A DNA stretch of 64,000 bases from Zerene cesonia (GCF_012273895.1 NC_052122.1:620001-684000), one strand, 5' to 3'. Shown: positions 12,201 to 25,600, counted from the first letter of the stretch. Program-made: numbers and translations. The notes: generated by a model from the letters alone, not told the origin.

Positions 12201-13975
12201 GCACAAGAATATTTTATATTCAAATGGGTCTATTAATACACTTTATTCACAGATCACTTACATATATTTCTATCCGTGTATCATGTTGTGTTATATCATG
12301 TATTCAAAGAAATAAATGACACAGGGTTTTTTAGATTATTAAACTATCTGTAGCTTATGTATTTACAATAGATAGAAGTTACACTACCTTTTCGGCCGAC
12401 ATGTTTCATGTGCATATAACAGTAAATCGCTTATCCTTCTTTCATTTCAATAGAATTAATAAATTTAATAAGTGCATAATTCTTTCGACTATCATTTATT
12501 TTTTATGTTTCCGCGATAAATCTTACCGCGTTCGCTAAAGTCCAAGGAAGTCAAAGCAACCGTTTTCAAAAAGGAAGCATGATTAAACACCTTCTTATTA
12601 ATAATGTTTATACAAGCGTATGTCATCAAGTGATAACTATGATGAAACATTATAATATCTTCAATATGATGTACAAAGAAGCCGAATTTTCCGAATTGAA
12701 GCCAATCCGTAGATTACAATGAACGGTGATAATGGTTATTGGTTATGCTCCGATATTGAAAATCAATGTGAGAGTGAATTTTTCCCTTAAATTACGCTAA
12801 GAGGGTTGGCTATTGATAAGTACGTGCTAGCTTTTCACGTTTGCCCGTCTGGTTGCCTTATTTTTAAAGCTGAATTTAATTTAAATTAAACGATTGTAGA
12901 CCTTTTTTGTAAATACAATAACTGAAAAGGCTTTTATCAATAAAGGAAATGTGCGTCCTTCACAGTTTTGAGAGATGTAGGTGTAGATATAGGTCTTGGA
13001 ATTTAATGCCATAAAAGCACTCGAACAGGCAGCCTAAATACAAATAGATATTTTTAGTGAGTTTTTTTATACTTACTCCTTATTCCACAGTTGTATAGTG
13101 TTTAATATAGTAGGTAAGTATATATCATGGGTATTAAATATAAACAATAATAAAATGAAAGGAACAATAATAAAGTAAGGAATAAAAAGGAGCATACCGA
13201 AATATGGAAAACAAATAAAAAATTCTCTATTAAATGAAGGCATCACCAACCAAGAGTATTGGTTACAGAAATAATAATGTAATTTGATATTTCAACAGAT
13301 TTATTACGACTGGTAACAAGTTAAGCTGGTTATTTTGTAGCGTATTATTCGAATTTTAGTATTACAGAACCACAGATCACGAATCAATGTACAAACTCGT
13401 ATGCTATTATATTACTTTCAGCTTGCGGATTTATTCGGTAGGCGGATAAAGTTGAGCATTCAAAAAATTTCAGTCAAATCGAAGCGATCTCCATAGGCCT
13501 CGCTTTGATCGCCCTCATTAATTGGGGATTTTAATTAGAATATCGAATCACATTGAATATAGAGCCTTTTAACTGTATCCTTACTCTACGAACTAACAGA
13601 AATATACAAAACACCATATATCCGGTTTCAAATAGAGTCAAATATATGCAAGTTAATTATGTCCAACGACAGGCACGGGACAGTTTTGGCAGACAGCTAC
13701 TTTTATAGAACTTATAAATGCGTTATTTTAACAGTTTCCCATTTATGTTAAATTTTATTTTAGTTCTATTTAAAACGTATCTAACATAAAATAAATATCA
13801 GCGGATAATTTACTTTTATTTGAGAATCTTAGTGGGCATAAATAAGAGTATTTCTATTTGATATAACATTCATGGAAATGCTCCAAGCCCTGTTCGAAAT
13901 ACTTACAGCGAGTGCATTTACCTGTAATATTTAGTGTTACCTTTTAATTTTGGTTTGAAGATTTAGCAACAGAAG
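12201..13975. other. AT-rich non-coding DNA
   Basis: No gene, hairpin of note or recognisable repeat family was seen. Confidence 0.45.
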
Positions 13976-14180
13976 ATAGAAAGAAAGAAAGAAATAATGT
14001 TTATTTAGCACCACCACATTTACACACACAGTTCACAGTTTAATTAAAATTAAAATGTGAACTTATGACTAAACGGTGTGGTGATAAAAAGGGTAACTAC
14101 TCAGCGTGTGCTACGCGTTATGCGCAGCGCTGATTTTCAGTAGCCCCTTGTTGCGACGTGACGTATTCCTACTCTTGACT
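13976..14180 (-). repeat. Likely 3' end of a non-LTR retroelement with (GAAA)n-type tail
   Basis: The (AGAA)n run at 13976-13996 followed by 'ataatgtttatttagcacca' reads on the minus strand as a 3' UTR ending in a simple-repeat tail, a common arrangement for lepidopteran non-LTR elements. Bases up to about 14180 look like the same unit, including 'gtgctacgcgttatgcgcag'. No reverse transcriptase frame remains. Confidence 0.5.
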
Positions 14181-14188
14181 CGGTCATT

Positions 14189-14355
14189 ATACTAATGTTA
14201 TAAAGCTGTATAGTTTTTTTGTTTGTTTGAACGCACTAATGTCAGGAACTACTGGTCCGATTTGAAAAATCATTTCATTGTTACATAGCCCATTTATTGA
14301 AGAAGGCTATAAGGCTATAAATGTACCACGGGCGAAGCCGGGGCGGACCGCTAGT
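14189..14355 (-). repeat. SINE-like repeat, CTAGCGGTCCGCCCCGGC family
   Basis: On the minus strand it starts ACTAGCGGTCCGCCCCGGCT. It carries 'aataaatgggctatgtaaca', 'tttttcaaatcggaccagta' and 'tagtgcgttcaaacaaacaa' and ends TTTATAACATTAGTATA. Close relatives lie at 16671-16833 and 32666-32787. Non-coding. Confidence 0.85.
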
Positions 14356-15721
14356 TGTTAATACGCTCGTTGGTTTTAAATAGTGAGGTTCTGGTTGTAA
14401 CTAAATATTACACATCTTGTTCAAAGAGATGTTTCATGGTATTTTAGGACGACGAATACGCGACATTACATGTAAATGCCTGTGCAATACAAATGTATCT
14501 CGTCATTTATGCCTTATGTTGCCTTACTTTTAAATGTATGTGTCGTATGTGTTAATGACTAAATGCTGGTGAATTTCAATTAATTATAAGATAGTACTAA
14601 TAGTGCTTAGATGAAGCTTCGCACATTTTTTTTTCTTCAGTACTCACGTACCCATGAAATGAAGAAAATTATCGTTTTGGTATTGAGCAAACTGCGAGCA
14701 AAAAGTGCGCCAAATACCCACAGATATTAATAACAACATAACATTCGCTAAAAAAATTTAACAAACTAAAAAGAATTGCCTACATAGATATCTTCTCGTA
14801 CAATGCAGACAGAGTAGCCTACGCCACGAAGTAATGGGATATCACTTAATTTAATTCCAGCCGTGGGCGAGCGGTTTAAAAAATTAACCTATTATTCGCT
14901 CGGTAAAGAAGTTGCTTTCTAATGGCAAAATAATTAAGGAAATTAGAGCAAAAGATCTGAGATTTCACACGTTACCTTTATTAATATTTCACGTAGTTCT
15001 TGATGCGGTGGAATTTTTTAGGATAATCCTTTTCTGGGTCTCTAATTACATCCATAACTAATACGATTTGTGTCCCTTCGGTGGTTAGACTAAATGTAGA
15101 ACAGTTTGTTAAAATTATGCCATATTTCTTACCTTTATAATACCCGACACAGCTTCAAAACGCACGAATAATTTTAAGTGAAATTTACATGTAGATATTG
15201 GACATTATTTATGAAACATTAAAAAGGGATAACATTATATATTGGTAACAATTTTAAAACCACATTTTCAATCATACAACATAATAAATAACAAAAAATG
15301 GTTGCCTGTAAAGTCGGTTTTACGGGCGAAGATTTTACGTGACAACGTCTTTTTCTCAGTAGAATATTTATTTATATGAATATTATTAAATTGCACAATA
15401 GGAACAAGGAATTGAATGAAAATAAGAATTGCACAAATTATTACTATAGAAAATATATTTTGTTTACTAAATAGACAGAGACAGAGACACAAGCACGCGC
15501 CGATTCAATGCGCCTAATTCTCTAGTGCTGCGCGCGCGGCGGACCGATCATAGTTCGGTGACTCATCGTAACGTTTTTTCATGAGTGACTACGAGCCGCA
15601 ACCTAATTTAAGACGTTGTCACGTCAAAATTTGTTATTGTAACTTAATCATAATAGCCAGTTATATTTTTCGAATTAAAGAGTGTAAGAAATCGAACAAG
15701 CAGTTTTTGAAATTATTCGTT
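14356..15721. other. AT-rich non-coding DNA
   Basis: No gene or repeat was recognised. A short GC-rich patch lies at about 15495-15550 (a 'gctgcgcgcgcggcggaccg' run) and is too small to interpret. Confidence 0.45.
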
Positions 15722-15886
15722 ACTAGCTATTCGCCCCGACTTCGCCCGTGGTACATATATAGCCTATGTCATTCAGTGGAGTTGCAGCTTTCCAATGATG
15801 AAAGAATTTTTTAAATCGGTCTTCCAGTTTTTGATACAACGTTACAAATGTACAAAAATACGAAAGTTTCCTATAATATTAGTGCA
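15722..15886 (+). repeat. SINE-like repeat, CTAGCTATTCGCCCCGAC family
   Basis: It starts ACTAGCTATTCGCCCCGACT, passes through 'ttcgcccgtggtacatatat', 'agcctatgtcattcagtgga' and 'gttgcagctttccaatgatg', and ends near 'cctataatattagtg'. Relatives are at 12081 and 43859. Non-coding; a 77-codon frame over its head is incidental. Confidence 0.82.
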
Positions 15887-16331
15887 GACACGCATATATA
15901 TAAGAGATTTCTATATATTATATAAGCGTAGATGAAGAATAAGATATCTTAACATTACATATGCATAATCTGCACACTGTGCTACAGAAATTGTTTCCCA
16001 GTAAAATTCTATGCAACTTAGTAAAATTCAAAGCATATAATATTATCATCTAAAAACGATCTATCATGCTGGCACTCTATCGAAGCTCAACACTTCGAGA
16101 CATATTCGTCGAGCGATATTAAGCGCAGAGATTATATTTGACTAGATGGAATAAAATCTAAATAAATAATATGAAGAGTTTGTTTGGACGCAATAATATC
16201 GGGAACTACTAGATTGAACTTATAAATTCTTAGGCTGTTGGATTTGGGTGCTGTACACAACAGGAAAACTGAGATTGGTCAGGTATTCCTCACCCCAGTT
16301 GTCCTATTGGAAAAGTATCTCCCCCATCATC

Positions 16332-16371
16332 GCATGAAACTGAGTAGCATACGTATGCTACTATTTCATGC
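16332..16371. repeat. Interrupted 40-bp palindrome (cruciform-like)
   Basis: The outer arms GCATGAAA / TTTCATGC enclose a perfect 18-bp palindrome, GTAGCATACGTATGCTAC, with a 4/2-base internal mismatch between the levels. It lies in unannotated, slightly GC-richer DNA. Confidence 0.85.
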
Positions 16372-16670
16372 CAATCTGAGGGATGTGAGTTTCTGCCAGC
16401 CAGAAGAATTTCATATAAAAACGTGTTTTACTCCCATATTTAAAAATTACTTTGTTTAATCTGTGGCCTATTAGGGTTGTCGCTTGCATGGCAATGTTGT
16501 GACATTGAAAACATAAGGCTTCAGCTCTTCTATTAATAAATCGCTCTCCGATACTATGAACTATATATATCTCCGATATATGAATAATAGGTTGGCATTA
16601 ATTACTCATGAATGGATTTATAATGTTATTTATTCATGAAATATAACAATTAATTTAATCACAGGCTGCT

Positions 16671-16833
16671 ATACTAATAATATAAAGCTGAAGAGTTTGT
16701 TTGTTTGAACGCACTAATTTCAGGAACTACTGGTCCGATTTGAAAAATTCTTTCAGTGTTAGATAGCCCATTTATTGGGGAAGGCTATAAGCTATATATG
16801 CACTACGGGCGAAGCCGGGGCGGACCGCAAGTT
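16671..16833 (-). repeat. SINE-like repeat, CTAGCGGTCCGCCCCGGC family
   Basis: This is the same family as 14189-14355 in the same orientation. On the minus strand it has 'gcggtccgccccggcttcgc', 'ccaataaatgggctatctaa' and 'gtgcgttcaaacaaacaaac', with the TTATATTATTAGTATA end. The very first bases read AACTTGCGG in place of CTAGCGG. Confidence 0.87.
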
Positions 16834-16905
16834 ATTATATATAACCATTTTTTTATCCAATTTCAAATAGAAAGGTTATCGATTAGATATGGATGTATTT
16901 AATAC

Positions 16906-17279
16906 AAGCTCCACCCGTGGCTTCGCCCGCGTGGCATTCGGCAATATCGTGCGACATCGTCTATAGCCTTCCTTAGTCCTTCCCCATACTCTAGACCTAA
17001 AATCAAACCTTCTAGAAAGTATAGTATTTCTTCTACCAAGTTCACCTCCATCTTTATATCAATTTGATCAAAATCGGGTTGACAATAACGAACTTTCATC
17101 CCCTATTACAACCCCTACTGTCCTTTTTTGACGATGAAAAATCCTATGTCCTTTTCGAAGTTCAGTTCTATCTCCATACCAAATTTCATCAAAATTGGTC
17201 CAGTGGTTTAGGCGTGATAGCGTAACAGACAGACATACATACAGACAGAGTAACCTCGCATTTAAATTATTAGTAGGGA
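16906..17279 (+). repeat. Long copy of the GTGGCTTCGCCCGCG dispersed repeat
   Basis: It starts AAGCTCCACCCGTGGCTTCG and ends TTTAAATTATTAGTAGGGA. Its interior blocks include 'cccctattacaacccctact', 'taccaaatttcatcaaaatt' and 'ggtttaggcgtgatagcgta', then an (ACAG/ACAT)n stretch. Minus-strand frames of 66 and 76 codons lie wholly inside it and are not genes. The family resembles a non-LTR 3' end or SINE. Confidence 0.82.
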
Positions 17280-18515
17280 TTCTAAACACGTAATCCAAAT
17301 TTTATAAATGTCTGACTTAGTGAACATAATATCTTGTTTTTGGTATTCAAAATCTAAGGCATTTTCAAAGAACTTTATACTCCAGAACGTTCTTCTTTTA
17401 ATTTCTTATAAAATTCAAGTGTATTAAATATTTAATTGTTTGTATGTATATCATTCAAAACAAAGGGAAGATGTTTAGTATATTCAAAAAAAAAAACAAA
17501 AAAAATAAAGCACCACACGGGACAACATCTCGCTTATTAACATATATATTCATACGTATCGTATATTTAAATGATTAAAACAACCTTAAGGCTCTGTTTA
17601 TTTTTGTCCCTAATACTTTATTCTACATAGCGACTGTACTTGGATTATAATAGCCTTAATACGCGTACGTTGAGAAACCTGTTACTGCATTAAGTGATTA
17701 TTGTGTGGATAAAATCACTGGTGACATATAAGTATAATACATATTAATATTTCTTACAATGCCTTCGGTGATTATCTTGTAATAAAAAATTTGATTAAGT
17801 TCATTACAGAAGCAATGATATACTTCAAAAAGACAAATATAAAATATGGCGTTATAAACATTACTTTTCATATTTTTTAAAAACGCATATTTCTTATGAA
17901 CACAAAAATGTACGTATGTTTATCAATAATTGTCTAAAATCTGTCTGGAAGAAAAAGTATACAATTAAAATGGACCTAAATTATCATGATATAAATTTAT
18001 TTTTTTAGCTACACAATTATTTTTTATCTGTTCTTTGTAACTGTTATTTGTAACCGCTTCAGATCTTGTCACTGTGGTTTATCACGTTCCCACATTATTT
18101 TCTTCATTCACGTGTCCCAGACAGTAATCGGCTTATACTTTGCGTTCATTTAGAGGCATTACCTTCACTTCCTAAGAGACTATTACAATGTTAAACTTTA
18201 CTAAATGGAAGCAGAGACCATTAACATAGATACAAGAAACACAAAATAATTGTGATTCGTATCTACCTACTACGAAAAAGACCTACTACAAAAAAAGACA
18301 TTCTTTGGACATGTATGGTATGTAAGTCCTCCATAAGAACTTTCCATTAGTTCTCAACAAAATCATTAGAAATTAAAATTTTCCGAATTGGTGGAGCCAT
18401 CGCGCTTTAGGCTTTGCGAAGCAAATTGGCGGTTAATTTTTATTTATATATATGTATTGAAATCTATTTGCGCAGTAATTAAAACTATTATAATTTTCTA
18501 TGTCCAATTTTTAGG
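17280..18515. other. AT-rich non-coding DNA
   Basis: No gene was recognised. There is an A-rich run at about 17487-17508. Confidence 0.45.
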
Positions 18516-18863
18516 AGCTACTCATCCCTGAGTTTGGCCTGGGCCTGCTTGCCCCGAGATAAAAACTTAATAAAACATAGCCTGTGTCACTCAACAAAGA
18601 TACAGCTTTATATAATGAAATATATTTTTTAAATCAGTCCAATAGATTTCGTTCAAAATTGCCTTTAAATTGTCAGAACTAGACCAAATTCAAATGGAAA
18701 CACGGGAGACACTATAACTTTACTTAGGCTTTCAAATAACAAGAGGATCATCAAAATAAGTTCAACCTATCGAAAATTCTGTGATAAAAAGGTACGAATT
18801 GATAATCCCCTCATTTATAAGTCAGTTAAAAACACAAAAGTTTCCTCTTTATAATACTAATTT
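18516..18863 (+). repeat. Diverged SINE-like repeat, possibly interrupted
   Basis: The 'gcctgcttgccccgagataa' head, 'catagcctgtgtcactcaac' and 'gatacagctttatataatga' match the order of the family at 15722. A tail 'aaaagtttcctctttataat' appears about 170 bases later than expected, so there may be an insertion in between. Confidence 0.5.
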
Positions 18864-20130
18864 ATGTATGTATAGATTTTTGATGATTTGTATATCTATA
18901 AATAATTAAGTGCATAATGCATGACTTATTTAGCTTATTCAGTGTTCTACTCAGGGCATCTGCATCTCATCAGTGCCGTAGTTTAAGAGATATAAACTAA
19001 AATATGTATAAAGTCGCTTCATACTTTTATTACTTGTGTTACATTGCCTTGTTAGCGTATGAGATCGCTCGTTAGGGAAATCCTCAGTAAATACTTGCTA
19101 GTTTGATCCCACTATGAAAGCAAAACAAACAGAAAAATAGTTCATATTTTATGCATTTAGTCTTATCTACAAAGCCTTTAAATCCTTTTTCATATTACAT
19201 ATGCGATTTTAACTGGTTTTATGTCTGTCTCTTCTTACTGTTAAAGCACTGAACCGGTTTGTACTTGGAACCTAAACGCAGACATAGGATATGTTTTATC
19301 GCAGAATAACTCTGGAACGAGGACTATGCAGGTTTACACTTGACTATGCAAAGCTGAGGGCGATAAGCTATTATAAATAAATTCACTTATATTTACTTCC
19401 TTTATGAATGACACTACGATGAATAATAGGATTGTTAGACTATAACAAAGGCTGCGTCCTATTCATACAGCTCAATTGGATTAGCTCGGTCGAAGCCCCG
19501 GAGAAGATGTAGGTAACATCATAGACATTACAACAAAAACCTTGCTGCATGTGCTAATTCGTAGCATATTCGTCTATTTTGTTAGGGAACTTTGTGGTGG
19601 GCGGTGCTTTAAGATCAGAAGTTTTCCTTATCAGCCTATGTGTTCACCCAAGGAAGGTTTTTCCCTGACTTTCCCAGCCAGTTTGACATTTAGGCCAATT
19701 GAAAACGAAGGCAGGATGTAAAAGCACTAAACCCAATATTAACTTTATTCACGTAATCTGCAATAATAATAGTTATTCAAAATAATCCTTCCCACTAACA
19801 TCACAGATAATAAACCGCAACATATCTGTCCACAGTTAAAAACATTGATAGCAAGTAAAATATCGCTCGGCTCCGACAAAATGCTGATACAGCATGCGGC
19901 AGGTTGATACATTGTACCGAATGCCCTGATACAAAATGCATACTCCAGAAAATTGTTTACTTCAACGGGATTCTTTATCAAAATACATTGCATCAATTTA
20001 TTAGACTCTGTGCTGAGGCTTTGATGTTTTCAGGTCGTTATCTTTGTGCTGAAAAGTATAAATCGTTTAGTATTTTTACGTACAACCGGATACATAAGCT
20101 TAGAGGACTGTTACGATATTTTTTAGTTAG
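18864..20130. other. AT-rich non-coding DNA
   Basis: No gene or repeat was recognised. Two overlapping opposite-strand frames at 19745-20143 have no domain signature. Confidence 0.45.
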
Positions 20131-20405
20131 CAGTGGTGGTTAGGCTTTTGGATTTAAAGCCATAACTCAGGGTTTAAGACCGATCGAGCGTGTAAGAAAT
20201 ATATAGATTTTTCAATTTATCTATTTATTAATCAAATCTGTTCGAACCAGTGAAAGAAAATATCGTATGGAAACCAACATGTCAAGTCAAAAGTACGACG
20301 ACATATGACATCTGGTAACCCGCACTTGACCTGAACCCTCATAGGAGGCCAGTGTCCCTGCAGTGGGAACAAATATGGGCTGATGATGATTATGATATAT
20401 AGGAT
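20131..20405 (+). repeat. tRNA-derived SINE (head, body and TGATGATGAT end)
   Basis: The head CAGTGGTGGTTAGGC is followed by a degraded A/B-box region, 'tttttcaatttatctattta', 'gaaagaaaatatcgtatgga' and 'gtacgacgacatatgacatc'. The end 'tgcagtgggaacaaatatgg' then 'gctgatgatgattatgat' is the usual terminus. Other copies are at 29537 and 63126. A Pol III-type origin is inferred from the clearer boxes in the 63126 copy. Confidence 0.8.
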
Positions 20406-20555
20406 ATTTAGTTGGGAGACATTCACGGATATTTTTTGTTTTTAATAAATTCCATAGTAGGTAGGACCTTTATTAAAAATTTAAATATAATTAAATAGAG
20501 TATAGTTTAAACCAACTAAGCTAAATTGATTATATATATGATATAATATTTGTAG

Positions 20556-20690
20556 TAGCTGTATCCCGCGGTATCACTCACCTCGCAAGTAGCCTTCCTC
20601 AACTTTCCACCAAAAAATAATGGTGCAATTCAAACCCACATTTCATGAGTTTAAAACATACAAACAGACTCTTAATCTTAACGCATCCAA
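20556..20690 (+). repeat. Diverged Metulj-like SINE fragment
   Basis: The head TAGCTGTATCCCGCGGTATC and later 'gtagccttcctcaactttcc' and 'catacaaacagactcttaat' resemble the family, but the middle is heavily changed. Confidence 0.45.
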
Positions 20691-20920
20691 TACAAATCTA
20701 TAACAAACATAAATGTATTACTTTGCCGCATTTATCAGCTAAAATTGGTTAACATTCCGCTTGCTAGGCGTAACAACGAACGAGGTGGTCCGTGATAAAT
20801 GTTCCAAACGGAAGTGCCGATGCTACGTACCCTAATGTGGTCCTCTTCGTCTGAGTGACGATATAGTGCTGTCGTCGGCTGAAACAAGTTGCTATCTTAA
20901 CCGCGTACAAATATTTATGT

Positions 20921-21093
20921 ACTAGCTGTATCACTCGCGTGATACCCGGATGAAAAGTAGTCTATGTGCTACTATAATCTCTCTATACAATTTCATACAA
21001 ATACGATAAGTTGTCGCGTAAAGAGTAACAAATCCATACATCCATCTATCCGCCCATGTATTACAAATATTCGTGTTTATAATATTAGTAGGA
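20921..21093 (+). repeat. Metulj-like SINE, internally deleted
   Basis: It starts ACTAGCTGTATCACTCGCGT, has 'ggatgaaaagtagtctatgt' and 'tcgcgtaaagagtaacaaat', and ends with the diagnostic TTTATAATATTAGTAGGAT. The block normally found between the head and 'gaatatcgggataaaa' is shortened. A 108-codon minus-strand frame runs across it and is incidental. Confidence 0.8.
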
Positions 21094-21965
21094 TAAGCAA
21101 CAATATGTATGGATGAAGCTCTCATTCTAGATAATCTTATGATGTTTACAAATAATTTGTGAGAGACGTTAAATAGATAATGGATTTTTGTGTAAATAAT
21201 GACCTCTCCTGTCTGCTTCGTAATAGTTGACTCGAGACAAAAAACGTCGTTAACCAAATTCGTTTAAAGAAAATTTAAATTGGTTTAAAGTTTTATCGTA
21301 TAAAATTAAAGAAAGAGTCAAATTTTTCTTATTACAGCTTTTGTTTAGATTGTATGATTTAACGCTATTTAGTTATTTAAATGTCGATTATTCCGCTCTC
21401 TATGATATCTGCATTACATTTTGAAATTCATATTTTCTTAAATGTACTTATTAATAATTATCTAGGGGTTACCGAATTATATTTATTTTATTTATTTTCA
21501 AATCTAGTTCAAAAAATAATATGAACATGTCAATATTTATAGCAAATTTATATATAAATAACAGTGCCTGCATTTTTTTTAATGTAACGCTGGAAAAAAC
21601 TTCTTTCAATATTTTTGTGAAGTATAAATAACCACCTCATTTCTTAATGCTGGTTAAGAAGCGAATTTGTTCGTCGTTTTGTTCTAAATCCAGAAGGCAG
21701 ATACAGAAAAGAACCTTTAAGAACTCACAGATTAAAAATACTCATTAGCAAGTAAAAAGTTTTCATTCAATTTTGAATAGAAACGTATCGCATTGTTACA
21801 TTTAATGTCCGATGAGTTCGCCAGTGTATTAAGACTTTCAGGCACTTATAAAAGTAACGTTATTACATTGATCAAGTTTGTTGGTTTTCGGTTTCTTCTT
21901 TGTATAACTTTATCTATGAAAGTAACATAAAAAACAACGATTAAGTATACGATAATCTTATACCT
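21094..21965. other. AT-rich non-coding DNA
   Basis: Nothing was recognised. Confidence 0.45.
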
Positions 21966-22175
<210 letters not shown>

Positions 22176-22231
22176 TTCGTGTTTTATTCGTGTTTTTTTT
22201 TTTCCTGACATCTATTGGTGAATAATAATAC

Positions 22232-22342
22232 TATTTTGCTTCGTAGATAGCTGGACAACTGAAATAACACATAGGCACTTTTTATACCGATATTCCTACG
22301 GGATACGGACTTACGCGGTTTCAACCGCGGGTCACAGCTAGT
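22232..22342 (-). repeat. 5' half of a Metulj-like SINE
   Basis: On the minus strand it starts CTAGCTGTGACCCGCGGTTG and runs through 'cgtaagtccgtatcccgtag', 'gaatatcggtataaaaagtg' and 'gttgtccagctatctacgaa'. It stops before the 'accaaatttcattgcaat' and tail blocks; unrelated T-rich DNA follows. Confidence 0.83.
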
Positions 22343-22482
22343 ATACAATAAATGACGAATTGTGATCGGTTTAAGTGTGATAAAAGTTTTTAATTCACTG
22401 GTGTTTGATACTCATTTGATAAAAACTTGATATTATTTAAATATTTTCAAGAGCTTATAATATTGTGAGAAGACTTCAAAAA

Positions 22483-22642
22483 TCTAATATATAAAATTCT
22501 CGTGTCACAGTTTTCGTTGCCATACTCCTCCGAAACGGCTTGACCGATTTTGATGAAATTTTTTGTGCTTATCCGATGTCTATGAGAATCGGCCAACATC
22601 AGAGTAAGGCAGAACAGCGTTTGCCGCGTTTGGTGCAGCTAG
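22483..22642 (+). mobile_element. Short non-autonomous Helitron-like element, 160 bp
   Basis: It begins TC (after an A) with 'tctaatatataaaattctcg' and 'tgtcacagttttcgttgcca', and ends 'ggtgcagctag' followed by T. This is the A|TC...CTAG|T arrangement expected of Helitrons. It shares most of its first 115 bases with the element at 55200-55359. It codes for nothing and would depend on a Rep/helicase supplied elsewhere. Confidence 0.8.
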
Positions 22643-25600
22643 TATTTCAATAAAACATTTGAATTTCGCATCTTAAATTGCTAGTGGCAAATAATCTAGA
22701 AAAACGTTACGTTAAAAAATCTTAAAATTTTTCCAATATAATTTTTATTTTTTTAGCAATTATTTCATCGAATCGTCCCACGTTTTCCTTCCCTGAAATT
22801 ATTTATACTTTATCATGAATACAAAGGGCTATTTATTTTATTCGACGCGACCTTGGTCTTATGACGTATACTACTTTGAAATTAACCTGAAAATGTATGC
22901 TTTTTATATAGGTCTTACGTTCTTTGATTTTGTAATATTTATTATATTGCAAGATATCTTGTACTAAGTAATGAATTAAGGCTAATTTAATTTTTTCGAT
23001 TTTCATAAATACTGCACCTGTTGGCCCTAATTGAGGTTGTCGGTTCGCAAAATATGTTTTATTTTATATTAATAAGTCCACCGGATGTCATGAAATTGTA
23101 TCTCATCAAACTATACCCTTATTGCTCATATATGAAAACAACTATTTGAACGCCACTTAAAAGTGAGAACTTTTAATTAATTTATATACCTACATACTAC
23201 GTACCATGGTCGGATACTTCCAATTTCATTTGTTTCTACCTTTTATTTGCATTGAAAAATGATTTTAAAGAATGAGGCAGGTTAATGTAAATAATCGTGA
23301 TTAAGATTCAATAATATAATGATTCATAAAGCAAGTAACATTTAGGCCATCTGATGTAAAATGATCACACCCGTTGTTTAACTCTCGCAACACTAGGGGT
23401 GTCAGTCACCTTCATGACTTATATGCAAGAGCATCAAACAATTACGCTTTACAAGAGTAATCAAACAATTACGCTAGACCTATAAAAAAATTGCAATATA
23501 TTTATCCAATTATATAAAGTATTGATAGGATAGCTAACCTTGCCCGCGTTTTGAATAATAATATTCAAATGAAAATAATGAGCGAGAAACTCAATGAGTT
23601 CATTACACGGAATGCTTGACATTTCCAACAATATAAGTAAATAAATAATGTTGAATTGTAAACCACCACTAATACGTAACACAAGAACGGCTGAACATAT
23701 ATTGATGCAATTTTGTTTTGTTGGATTTATCTCACACTTAACGCACTTGTCCTATTCAAATATAAAAAATACTATGCCTATCATTGTAACCTGCAACCCT
23801 CAGAGAAGAAATCCTACTAAAGCTGATGTCTACTGGGCATTTGAGGTATATAGATTCAATAAACCTTCGGTCTTTAAACTCGTGCATTTGGAAGTTGGGA
23901 GTAGCTGCTCATCCCTTTTGGCCTATTACTTGCAAATATAGTTTCAAATAAACTTGGTATAAATTTTTAATCAGATCACTTGAAGTTGCGAGTCTAGTTA
24001 AGATCAAATTACTTTGATTCCTACTTAGTTTTGTGTACTTTTATAAATTGGATAAATTTTGAATTATGAGACTGTACTTCCTATTTAAAAAGGTTAATTA
24101 TATATAAGAATTAATTACTAATATAAAAACAAGAAATAACACTTCTTTTCTGCATAAATTGAAGAAAAAATAAAGGACGAAAATTTAATAGGAATCGATT
24201 GGGGAATAAATCGATATTCTCCAAGTATGTCATCAAAATGTTAAAAAGTCTCAAAAAGTAACAGGACCAATTGCTAATATTGTTTTTTGATTATCCCATC
24301 ATTTGTTTCAATACGCACTACATTTAACTAACATAAATATGTGATCTTCGTAATAGCGTACTGCATACGGCCATAATATTATGTTAATGTACATTGAATT
24401 GAACGTCTGGAGACCGATACCAATAATCGCTTCCTGCGATTTGTTCTTAATTGGACTTGTCAATAATTCCATAATTGTCGTGAACCATTACAAGCGCCGA
24501 GCGTTGTGCAGTGTTTAACGGAAAATTACACTTGCTCGATTTCCGTCCTATTATTGTAGGTGTTATTATACGTCATTTAGAAAATAACATGTTTTAAATA
24601 TATTAATATAAGTGGCATTGATTTAAAATTATACTGATATAATAATTTAATCAGGTATCTAATATTAGTTAAAAGCCTGATTGTAATAGGAATTTTAGAC
24701 TTGAAAAAGATCATAATCTAGACCTAGACTTATAAACTTATAAATAGCGAATATCGATCAATTTTGAACTATAATAATCATAAACATACACTAGGTATTA
24801 TGTTAGCCGAAAATCGCTTGTTTCTCTTTCAAAAATGCCTTTAAAGAACGAATACAAAAGAAGTCATCTACTTTTGTAATTGAGATTGGGCGAAGATTCG
24901 ATTCAACAATATTAACACTACAAGTAAGTTTACAGGCTAATAAATTATTTTGGAAAACAATGGCCGAGGGATTTGAGTTTGCATTCTGAAGCAGGCTTTA
25001 GTCAGGATGTCTGCACGGACAGATACCAGACAGTTGAAATGGCAGCGGTTTTATATGTTCATTTAAAATTAGTCCGATTATAAAGTTCATTGTATCAGAG
25101 GAGAGATACTCTCGGACTTCTGAGTGGAATGGGTATTCGTAATGATAATTGCCTCTGACTATGATTTTATGTGTGGTTTTTAACAAAATATTTAAATGAA
25201 AAATCTACGAATTTTTGGTTGAGCTGGATATATTTCAATAGAGGTTTACGTGATAGAGATCTATTTTGCAATTAATTTAATAAAACACAAGAAATAGTTT
25301 TTATAAATAGTAAAAATAAAATAAAATGAGCTATTTAGTAAAACAGTGTGAACATTAATTTCATCCATATTTTTCTGTTATAACAATCATAGCCAATAGC
25401 GATTGATATGAAGCCCTGTTATGTACAAGTTTGGTTAGTTTGTGAGTAAATAATATAATATAGGCTTAGCATATTAAGGCAATTACCTGAAAGAGAGGAA
25501 AACAAGGTGCATTATACTACATGGTTATGTCGATACATCATAAACAAATTATGAGAAATGTTCGATTCATCTCTATGTCGTTACAACCAGAGGTAATGTT

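Noticed and set aside
16238..16459. 73-codon frame starting at TTG around the 40-bp palindrome
   Set aside because: No ATG, no family resemblance and no splice context.
20931..21257. 108-codon minus-strand frame
   Set aside because: A large part lies antisense to a SINE copy; the rest is featureless.
23648..23941. 97-codon ATG frame
   Set aside because: AT-biased codons, no motif and no splice signals of note; a chance frame is the simpler reading.
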